Shown in pieces: positions 18,762-30,700 of a stretch of DNA of 64,000 nt. Origin of the DNA: Paraspadella gotoi. Lineage: Eukaryota > Chaetognatha. The position numbers and the translations under genes are program-made. The stretch is from the NCBI GenBank assembly GCA_051294375.1, contig CM119263.1:19532304-19596303 (forward strand). The letters run 5' to 3'. The notes beneath the pieces were generated by a model. It had not been told where the DNA came from. It did not search any database and saw only the letters and a program-made list of their open reading frames with translations. The first letter of the stretch is position 1. Each line of letters opens with the position of its first letter.

Positions 18762-21700
18762 ATGTACGGGGGCCGAGGATTTGGTGGAGGAGGCTATTTG
18801 CCTCGAGGCTCCAATAATGTTTCCGGCGTCAGACAGAATACAGGTAATTTTTACCACTGATGCCCCAGTGAGATCACCATCGTTTTACTAATTAAATTCT
18901 TTTTTGTATATTATTCCAGCTACCTGGGCGGCAGGTCTCCTCAACCGCCAGACGATGGGGAATCCGTTTGACTCTCTCTTCACCAACAGTGGGGGTGGTG
19001 TATACTCGTTCCCTGGCAGCATGACACCACAGACGCCCATGAATCAGCAACGACCAAGATTTCAAAATCCTCCTGGGCAACATCAGAACCAAATGACAGG
19101 GCAATTCCGCGCTTCTTCCTATCAATCGTACCGTGTACCGTTTCAACCACCCCAACCTCCCTACCCCCCACCTAATCGTTCGTCTGGGTCCCAAGCCCAA
19201 CATCCAACGGTAACTCCGTCGAATTACTCAGTCCCATCTCGACCCTCTCTTCTAACGCAGCCGCCTCCACCACCTCCGGAACCTGCTCCACCGACGCCAC
19301 ACCATACTGCCACACCGAAGTCATCCCAACCTCTTCTGCTAATTCAACCGCCATTACCATCCCAACCACCACCACCTCCCTCCCAACCTCCTTCCCAATC
19401 TAAACCTCCACCCCTACCATCGCAACCCCCTCCGTCATCACAGCCGCCCCCTCCATCACAACCTCCTCTCCGCGTCACAACCACCCCCTCCCGAACCCCC
19501 CGAATCGAAATGGCCGCCTCTTCCTTCAGCTCAACCACCGTTACCCCCAATTCGACCCCCAACTCCATCATCGGGGGCATCCAAACCCTCTCCACCGGCA
19601 AATCCCGACGGAACGGTAAGCTACGGTATTTGTGCAATTGCAGTTATTGTGTGTAGGCTATGCCGGAAATTTTATTTGAGAAAACTAGGGAGTACTTAGA
19701 TGTATCGTCTTTTTCCTGCTTACTTTTGCGTAGTTCAATATTACCACAATTGGAATATTAATTCCTTTATTTTTTTAAAACTTAGAGGCAGACTTCGCAA
19801 CCGATATTCACGTCGAAAACTCCAATCGGCCCAACCCAGCCGTCGACAGCCTCGCCTTCGCAAATAGACTCAGTTGCAGTTCCGGAGGATGGTGCTGCTG
19901 CTCAAACTTCAGAGGAAAGAGCAACATCGCTAAGGACCGCAGAATCTCCATACCCACCCGTCGATGCATCGCCAAAATCGGACGAAAAAGAACCTATACC
20001 CTTAATGAACTTCCAGCAAAAAGAATCAGGACAACCGAACTTAAAAAAGACAATTGAAGGCAATTCTAAATCGACCTCGGACGAAAAAACTCAGCCCTCT
20101 GCGAAAGGTGATATACAGAAGGCTTCATATTAGAAAATTATACGCCGTTTTTTGAGCTGAGAATCGGTTCCGGAATAACTACTGGACCAAATATGTTGAA
20201 ATTTGGTGTAGATAATCCTTGTGAGAATACAAATAGAATTATCGAGGCTAATTTCAATATTTGACCTCTAAGCCGAGATATGGGTTAAAGCTTAGCAAAA
20301 ATATCGATCATTGAACCCGTGAACATTTTTAAGTAAAAAAAAAATTATTTGTCAATTTTTACATAGCCCATAATACATATTTATATATAGTACTCGCCAT
20401 AAAAAAGGTCAAAATTTTAAAATGTTTTTTATTATTTTTGAAAGCAGATTCGAATTCCTCAAAAAAAGTTAAAGAAAAAATAAATCTTTTTAGAAAAGTG
20501 GGTCAAAATCCTAAAAAACTGTTACAATAAACCTAAAATTAAATTTTACTATAAAAAATATAGTTTATTTTTAGTTAATAACTTTTATCAACTTTTTATG
20601 AGGAATTCGAATCTGCTTTAAATTTGATATTTTCTATGTATAAATATGGGCTAATGTGAAATTGAGAAATTAAAAAATAATTTTCTTTATATATCAATGT
20701 TCTTTAGTACAAGACTCTTCATGATTAACTATTCGAATTTTGATTGGTAACTTTCACATTAATTTAAGCCCATAGGGGCAAAAAATGGCCAAATGTTTTT
20801 TTTAGATTTTTCGAATATTTTATAAAATTTAGTTTTGAACAGTTGCAAAAACATTTCTTAACCGTGAAAAACGTATTTATTACTAATACAAAATTAAACT
20901 ATAATTTTTAAGTCCATAAACATCAGCAGTTCATGCTAGATTTGGAATAACAAAAGAAAATTTGAAGTAAAATGATGAACCATGCATCTTCAAACATCAA
21001 TTTCAGATGTAAAATTTTTTTTTTATGTTGTTAAGACAATAAGCAAATAAGCAAATAAGCAAATAAATTAAAGAAAATCAAAATAAAATTGTTGCCTTTT
21101 TTCGCCCCCAGGGGATTCAACCAACAAAGAGTTGAGAAAGGACAGTGGTAAATTGGTGAGGACAGGTCAAAGCTAAGGACAGACTAAATTAGTTGTGAAA
21201 AGAAGTGAAAATGGTGAGACAGAGAAAGAGAGGGAGAGAGGAAATTTACATTATGCAGTGTACAACAATGATTAAGATTTTTAAACTGATGAATAATAGT
21301 GAATATTTTTAACAATTAATCTATTAATAAGTCATTTAATTTTAGCGCTCTTCGCGTGAACATTCCCGTCCACACCCTCACATAAGCAGCGATAGAGCCT
21401 TTGATTTACTCAACCGCGGCGCCCTATTGTAATTTTTTTTTCTGATTACTATTTTTATTAAATTTTAGCTTCTGTCGAAAATGACCAAGAGTTTTCCCGA
21501 TGGGAGGCAGCCGGTTGGACGCGGGATTTCTACGACGCCTATCACGATTATTTTCGCGAACATGGTTTTTACCCTGACACACAAAGCGGCGAATTCGCTG
21601 CAAGGGTTTGTACTTAAAACTGTGGATAAATTTAAAGATGTTCAATTTTCGAATTTTTTATAGCATTCTTATTTTTATAGGTTTTAGCAAAGAAAAAACA

Positions 21701-24700
21701 AGAAATTTTATCGTCTGTGGAGGAGACGGAAAATTCTTCTCGAGCAAATGTGGAGATTAAGGAGAGTAACAATGGTTCGACATTAGTTCATGTTAGAAAT
21801 AATAGCGAAGATATGAATTCGACTGTACAAGATTCTTCAAACAGTTTTTCACAATTGAATGCGCCAACTAATGTCGGTCTCTACGATCAAGTTAAATCTT
21901 CAGTGAAACCGACATTGGACAAGCCTAGTGATTTTGGAATCGAATATGGGGATGATTGGTACGTTGAGGGAGAAGAGGAGTACGAATATGAGGGTAGCTC
22001 TCAACAGAATTACGCACAGGAACAAAGTTACTCTCAGCGATACGGAATGACGATGGGTGCTATAAAGCAAGGTTTTGGCCAGATTTCAGAAAAGCAAGGT
22101 CTAATGACTAAGGGAGTTATGGAAGGGGATAGGAACCGGGGAATGATGAGCGACCTTGGACCCCAAGAACAAAATCAGGGAAATCAACAAAGCACACCTC
22201 GACTCAATGTTGAGCCAGAGAACTACGATGAATATTACGTGGAAGAAGACGACCCGTTTGCTGACATTGAAAATGTATTTGAAGAAGAATACGCTCATCT
22301 TATTGAAGAGGAAGAATCTAAATACAATGAGGTAAAATTTAAATTCTTTGTTTGAAATTATATTCAATTGTTTTTACCTCGCCAGACGGGCTTAAGTGAA
22401 TGACTATCATCGCATCGGTGAACGACTATCGTAGCATCGGTGAATGACTATCGTAGCATCGGTGAATGACTATCATAGCATCGATGAATGACTATCATAG
22501 CATCGGTGAATGACTATCATAGCATCGGTGAATGACTATCATAGCATCGGTGAATGACTATCATAGCATCGGTGAATGACTATCATCGCATCGGTGAATG
22601 TTTATCATTGCATCGGTGAATGACTATCATCGCATCGGTGAATGTTTATCATCGCATCAGTGAATGACTAACATCGCTTCAATCATTTGGTTATCATCGC
22701 ATCAATCATTTGGTTATCATCTCATCAATCATTTGGTTATCATCTCATTAATATTTAGTTATCATCTCATTAATATTTGGTTATCATCTCATCAATCCTT
22801 TAGTTATCATCGCATCAATATTTGGTTATTATTGCATCAATAATAAATTAATCAATCATTTATTATTACATCAATCAATCATTTATTATTACATCAATCA
22901 ATCATTTATTATTACATCAATCAATCATCAATCAATCAATTATTATTACATCAATCATTCGTTATCGCATCAATCATTGATTTTTTTTCTAATTTTTTTA
23001 TTAATTTTCTTTGATAGTAACGTCTGGCGAGATCACTATACTTTTAAGATTATTTGTTATATTCTCATTATTACTAGGGATACTATGACTCATTTGGGCA
23101 TTGTCACGAAAATAGAAATTCTGACGCGTTTAATATTCGTGGAAATCCGGGCACCACTAGTGCAGGTGCAGTACGGGGAGGAGGCATTTCCGACCGAGGA
23201 GCCGGAGGGAGAGGAAGAGGAAATGTTGCCTCTGGCGCTAATATCCCCAATCAAGGTAGAGGCATGGCTGATCGAGGTGGAGCACACTTAGACCGTGGCC
23301 GAGGAATTTCCGAACGTGGAGGGGCTATCTCAGCAAGAGGAGCAAGAGGTGCAAGCGTGGCAAAACGTCGCGGGGCTTCCTTTATCCCGACAGCCGGAAT
23401 CCCGAACATTGGTGGAGCGATTTTAGACCGTGGCCAAGGGTTTTCTGAACCCCGAGGAATGGGAGGCCGCGCTGCGAGTGTAGAACGTGGAAGAGGTTTT
23501 GCTGGGCGTGGATGGAATGAGAGTAGTCAAAGACTTCCCGCAGTTGGACGAGGATATTCGGACGGTATCCTTGGTAGTCCTCCAAGAAATGTAGAATCGG
23601 GTAAAACCATTATAATTTTCAATATGTATTTTGGTATTATGTACAGTAGCATCCGTCTAGAATTTCTGAGATGGCAAGCTCTGTAACTCGAGTACAAATG
23701 ATAATTTGAAAGAGAGCTTTTGTCTTGATATCGAGTTCACATATGGCTACTCGCCCTTCAGTAAGCCATTGCTCTACTACCAATTTTGGGACATCAAAAC
23801 TTATGGTAAAAAGAAACTTCAGCCAGATTTGAACCTGAAACCTCTTCTTAACGTTGAAATCCGGCGCGCTAAGCACTCGGCCAAATGATTTTCAAATTTT
23901 TTTCAGATTAAATTATATAAAGCTGTAGGTTCGCTTTTAATTTTTGGGGGGAAACAAAAAATTCATTAATGTTAACATGCGTTCAGCCAAATCGTCTTCT
24001 GGTTATCTTGCTGGTCTCTGAGTCGTAATTTGGCGAGACTTGAGATAAATCCAGAAGGCTTCAAATTATAAAATTAGGGACCCCTTTTTTGTTACCAGAA
24101 CTCGTTCCGAGAAAACAACTAGACCAAATTTATTGAAATTTGGTATGAACGATCCCTATGTAAGACACGATGAAAGTAAGCATGGCGCAGTGTATGCATC
24201 CATTAAAAAAATGTATGTTTGAAATCGTTATCTCTGAATAGGTTATATGAAACATTATTGTACTGGCGTTCGCAGTGGTCAACGTGGGCATCGCCGTAGA
24301 GTCAGAACGGCTCAACGTCCGACGGCAGAGATTTTGACATCCGAGACCCAAGTTTCCTGATTCGCGACGAATATCTGGCTTATTTTTAATGTTTGAAATT
24401 TAGGAAAAGGCAGTTTTCTCGTTGTTAAGCCGCGATGTCAAACATTTTCACGTTGCTTTTGTTAGGGGGCGAATCCTGCGATGATGAATCTTCACGAAAG
24501 TTTCTTCCCGACACTTTTAAAGTGTTTTATTAGGTGTTTTTAACCTGTTGTTTATTGTGAAACAACTGAAACTGTTTTTATACATCGTCGCCTAATGATT
24601 GAGAGAATGAAAGTATGAAATCGTTTCAAAAAGAGAATAAAGTTTTCGGTTGGGATAAAAAAAGAAAAAAGCCAATATTTATATTAGGGTTTTTGAAGTT

Positions 24701-27700
24701 TTTTTTTTAAATAACGAGATGGCCGAGCGGTTAAGAGGAAAGGTCATTCAGCATAACAATACGTAATCATTGATGTGTTAGAGCTAATATATCGAGAAAT
24801 ACATTATAGTCATCAGTAATCACAAAAAAATAAGTTCTTATTTATATGTAAACATTCCGTTTTCAATAATTTTTTTTAAATGGGTAAATAACAAAATTGT
24901 TAAGTTAAATGGGTAAGCACATTTTTTAAAGATTTGTTTTTCAATCTGGTTGTTAAAAAATTCTAGGTAAGAAGTTAAAACAGGGTATGGGATAGTTTAG
25001 AAGGGGAGAATTAAGCAATTAATCTCGTTACTCTGTTGGTTTTCCAGTCATGAACAAAATTTTCAGTTAAATAGATGGTAAAGAAATTCGAGCTACAATG
25101 AATCTACACTGAATTTGAAGAGTTGCAGCCTAAACGACTGCAATAATATTGAATTAAAAATTTGATTAGCAATCTTAAAAACATTTGTAAAAATGTAATA
25201 GAGACATTTTGATAAACGCGTTCCAGTTAGAAAGAATTCAGGGTTAAAGTTTAAAAACGTTTCATTTTCAAGGTTACAAGTTGAAATTTAAAAATGTCTC
25301 TCTATTACATTTTTTCTAATTCAGTAATAAAAAATTCATAAAAAATATCAGGTGGATTGGCCTTTTCGTTTGACCTGCAACTCTTCAGATAGGTTTCTTT
25401 TATTTTATATTATAATTAAAACCGATATAAAATGGGGTAGAATGCATCAAATGCTTAAAGTGAATACATTTTCGGAATCGCCAGGAGCTCAGCTTTCTGA
25501 ATTTGTACTCCATTTTAGCTATTTTAAAGTTGAATTGAATGACCCTTTTTCTTAAAAGCTAAGACTTTGACGCGGAATAGAATGGCAGGATTCGAATCCC
25601 ACTCGAAGTAAACTGTCCCAAAAGTGGTCGTAGAGCAATGCTTACCGAAGGGGGAGTAGCCGTATGAGTACTGGATAAGACAAAAACTCAGTTTCAAATT
25701 TTCATTTGTACTCGAGTTACAGAGCTTGCCGTCTCAGAAATTCTAGACGGATGCTACAGTATTTATGAATGAATGAATTAAAGGTTAAAAAATGTTTATT
25801 AAATACGTTTTAGTGTAAATATAATTTACTTCTATTTCCATTACATTAGTGATTTGCAAAAAATTATATAAATAGGTTGATGCGGAATAACCTGATTTAC
25901 TTTTACAGATCTTGGTCGAGGATCAAGTAACCAAGGTTATTCAAAAATGGGAAGAGATGGAATTCTTGGCAGTCCCCCCCGAAGTAACAAAGAATTAGGT
26001 GGGTCTTCAATGGTATTTTTTAAAAATTTTATAAAATGAAATTGGTACAACCAATATAAAAATTATCCATTCATTTAATAAATAAGCTATCTTGCCCCTG
26101 ACTTTGGACAGGCTTTGGTGGTTTAAGGCCTCCATCACTCTTACAAGATAATGACATAGCAGGTCCCTGCAAGCTTTCAATCAAGACTCTCTCACAGTCT
26201 CGTTTATTCACTCCCAGAGTACCTGGCTTCCCTATCAATGAAGTGGAAAATATTTCAAAGAATGTTTCAATTGTATGAAAAGACCACTCCTTTAAGTATT
26301 AGATCGGGGAATACTTATTGTACTCCGCACTAGCATCAAAATACAAGGAGCTGAATTTTATGAAATTGGTACAACCAATATAAAAATTATCCATTCATTT
26401 AATAAATAAGCTATCTTGCTATCTTGCTATCTTGTTATAGATTAATTTTAATCTCTGAACTGTCTCATTTTAAACTTTTCAGTTTCTGGGGGGCCAATTT
26501 CAACTGAACCTGCTCTACCATCAACAAAAGAGGAGTTTTTTTGCGACATCTGCAAAACAACATTTGATAAGATTTTCAAGCTTAATAACCACAAAAAAGG
26601 TTTGGTTCATAAAAACCGAGAAAAAGCGCATTTAGAAATGTTAGCCAAAGCTGCGGCCTCGGTTCTGGCTGACGGTGATGCATTGTTGCATGTAGCAACT
26701 GCAATTGCTTCTGATTCATCAACAACCACTGTTTCAACTGCAACACCAGCCGCAGAATCCCAATCGGTCGCTACCCTCCCGATCTCAACAAACAACTCTT
26801 CAGCCGCGTCAAGCTCGCCAGCTCTTGCAAAAGACAAGCCTATTTCCTCCGTTTCCAGTGCCCCTGATTCGAAAACGTTAACAGGAAGTCCTACCAAAGC
26901 AGTTCCTGATATGGAAAGTGTAATAGAAAGCCTTGCTGTTAAAACTTTCGAGAGTCAAGATAAGTTTGGAAAGAAGAAAACGAAATTAATCGTTCCAGAG
27001 AAGTGGGAATTTTGCAAACCGTGTGGTGCTCATCTGCGAACACAACAGGTTAACTAATTTTTTTGTCGTTCAGAGGAATTCTTCGTCAAATTCTTCGTCA
27101 AATTTTTTTCTCCCTATTTTTCCTAGCAATGGCGATCTCACGTTCAATCTAGTGGGCATAAGGAAAAAGTAGAGGATTTCATTGCGAAACTGAAGGCAGG
27201 CGAGATCGACATCGAGGGGAACAGAGTCGACACCAAAGCCGTCCCCTCTCCCACCGAATCGAAGACCCCCGGTTCAGCTCAGGTCCCGACGAAAATTACA
27301 ACCAAAACCTATGCCAATGACGACGACGAAAACGGTTGGCAATATTGCAAAGCCTGCGATAGGTCTTTCTCTACGGTACAGGTGAGTTTTCAGATGACAT
27401 CGACTGAGATAACTACTGAAACTACGAGCCGTGCGTTTCTAACCAAAATAATATGGATCTTCAAACTTTTTGTGAACTCGCTAAATGCTAAAGAATAATT
27501 AGTATAACCAAAATCATGTCTCTCATTCTTGTTTCGTTTCTATTGTCTTTTGACGATCTTCAAGTCGGTTTTAATCACTTTCTCCTCCGTCTTGTAATCG
27601 TTGAAGCAATGGGCCGTCCACGCTAGAGGGATCGTTCATGTCGAACGCGCGATGGCGCTTAAAGAGGGCAAGGATTACGAAGAACTTGCCGAGAAAAACT

Positions 27701-30700
27701 ATAAAAATCAGGTAAACGGCGTCTCGCGACTGATCAGTTTTTCAAGTGTAATTTTCCTTTCTTTTTCGTTGTTTAAAATTTGAGATAGGAAAAGTTTTCT
27801 TTGTTTTTACAACGAAATTTTTAATGAAAAAATCAGCCCTTCATCAGTTTAAATTTCAGGAATTGTTTTTGCATTTTCATTTCAATATATAAAATTGGTA
27901 CAACCAATATGTTATTGACTTATTGTACAATCAAAATGTTATTGTTTATTGTCGTTTTACTTTAGCCCAAACCCGAGGTCACTGTGGACAGCTCTTATTA
28001 TCAAGAAACTGGAAAGTCCTCGAACGCTTGGAAACAATCCACGGGATTTCACTGCGAGGTAGTTACCGAAGCTTGATTTTTGCTTTCCGTTATTAGATAG
28101 ACAAATCTACGGCCAGGAAAGAGTCTGGGCGCCGATATGTCTATTTACTTTAGACGGGAGGGATTGGTTAAAAGAAAAACTGGGATCGCAGTTCATCTGC
28201 CACTCGTTTGTAGTTCTCCCTGTAAAATTAAGATGTTGCCTTAAAATTATCGGTACTAGTTTATGATACGAATTAATTAATATATCTATTTTTATTGACC
28301 TATCATCGCATTTACAACAGAGCTAAGGAGAGGTAGAGAAGGAAAGAGTGAGTGAGTGCGTAAGAGAGTACATACATACAACAGTTTAATCTCTGTGTCT
28401 CTCTCTCTCTTTCTCACGTAGTCTTCCTTTCTTAAGCTCTGTTTTCCAAATTATGTTAAATGATTTGTCCCTAAAAATCGACTTATTGCTCTTGTACCTG
28501 AATTCGGCGTCTCCTAATATTTTAACAGTGCGTGAGTTTATTCTTCGATTTTAGTCTATTATTATTTATTCTTTAAGCATAACCCTTTTTTTATTATATT
28601 ATATTTTAGTTTTATCTCAATCTTTTTATTAATCCTTAATCTCTTTTTACTCTTTACTTATGTTTCGTTGGGGTTGAGTTTATTATGAATTCGATTTAGT
28701 ATTTCAGCTTTAACTTAACAATAATTCTTTAACGATCTAGATACAAATTTGAATTAAATGATAATAGAACACTTCCAATTGAATTTTGTCAGCAATCTCA
28801 ATCTTCGCGAAAGACCAAAAGAATGTTAAAGCTGCTTAGTCTTACAAACCGACCACATTTGTCTACCAGTTTTTTTCACTATTCACATAACTAAAAGTTC
28901 TTGTCTGTATAATTTTCTTAGAAAAACTAAATTCTTGCTGAATAAGGTAATACAGGTGTTGGACCATATATCGAGACAAAATTTAAAAAATCATTACTAT
29001 AAAACTATGAATTTTAAAATCTGAATAAAGTAAGAAAAATGTTTGAATACTCATTGTTTATGTTTAATCACATTCTAATAATTGGTTGTACCACATTCAT
29101 ATAACAGATTAAAATATTTATGGACATATAATTAACGAATCTTAATAGATCTTGTAAAATTTTTTTAGCATAACAGTATAGTAAATTCAATTATTTATGG
29201 AGTAATATCCATATAGAATCAATTTCAAAATTATGATATTTTAATTTTTAAATATCTTTGTTTGATCATTGGAATATTTTTTTTGTTCTTAAGTGCTTTT
29301 CTCTTGCGTACATTGTATTTTGGTTGAAACAATTTAGAATAAAGCAGGTAAGGTTCAGGTAAGTTACTGTTATGGTTTAATTTTTATTAAAACTTTTTTT
29401 TTAATATTAACGATATTATCAGATAATTAAATTAATTATGTAAGATTTCTGAATGCATAATAAAAGGGTTAAAATGGTAAGAAATACATAAGTATTTGAC
29501 GATTTAAGCATATTCGTTAAAATCTTCTTAAAATTTTGTTTTACTTACCTGAAAAACAAGATCAGTACATCAAATGTATTACGCTTCAGTGACTTTCTTA
29601 GCCCGTGTATTTATGACAGCATTGCATCGGAATTCAGTTTTTTATTCTTGATAGTTTTAGGATTTCCTGATGGCGGCACTTGCAGTTATTTAGATTTGTC
29701 TTAACAAATGAGCAAATAAGCGAGTTATGAGCATTTTTAACGTAAGTGGAATAACAGACCAACGGACAGACATACCAACAGACCAACCAAAAAATTACTT
29801 AGTTGCTCCGTAAGTATGTGCGAAGCAACTAAAAATGGATTTGGATGGTTATGAAAAGCTTAAAATTAGGCAAATTGAAGAATGAGACATGACGCGGTCA
29901 TATTCAGAAACAATTACTAAAAATATTAACAAGCATATTGTATGCAATACAATACGTATGCATAAAAATGACAAAGTTTTAAAACATCCACGACGCCTTG
30001 TAGTTGCTTAAAAATTTATTTTATTTCATTATATATAAAAGTAAAAAGCCAGAAAAAACTTTTGGCATTCATTTTATTATTGTATCTCAAATTGTTCAGA
30101 CGGGACCTTAAGTTTTGTCCAGATATATGGTCACACCCCTGTACTAAAAAAAAATATTTTGTCCTTGCCCTCTTTTGTGCCTTCTTCTCAACCATGTTGA
30201 AAGACTCTCTCTCGCTCTCGTTTTTCGCGTTTTTAGTTAGTTTCATATATTATGTTCTGATTCAATTCATAAATTCAGAAATGTAATATAGGAAAATGAA
30301 ACGATTTGAAATTATTTATGAAAATTTAAGGAAGTCTTTTTCTTTTCATACATCTTTCATCCCATGATTCAATTTGGCGGTGAAACAATATAAAATAAAA
30401 TAGAACTGAAGAAAAGACAAAATATTCATTAAACCTAGTTGCAAAAGCCACTATTAGAATTTGTCATCTGTTGGTTAGTTTTTTTGTTTTTATTAATGGT
30501 TATTATTAAATCTTGCTTACAATCGGATAGCCTTCAGAGCGTGTTGTACATACAAATCTGGATATAACTATACTGATGCTTGGACATCAATTCAAATTTT
30601 TTTTTTCGTTGCTCGATCTTTAGATATAGCTTTGTCTAGGGAAATAATAAGCTTAGCTACTTTTAATCACTACCAATTGATAAAAAGAGATCCTGACCTC

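Noticed and set aside
22395-22700. Regular 22-bp repeats that resemble a CRISPR array at first sight
   Set aside because: Units are directly contiguous with no unique spacers, vary gradually, and lie in an intron of a eukaryotic gene; it is a minisatellite.
23800-23885. A functional tRNA-Ser or tRNA-Leu gene
   Set aside because: A and B boxes are present, but the stems are broken and a shared non-tRNA tail occurs in a second copy, so it is a SINE.
24450-24500. Further hammerhead candidate (GATGATGAATC ... CGAAAG)
   Set aside because: The core order is only partly kept, no stem II pairing is seen, and it is not related to the other copies.
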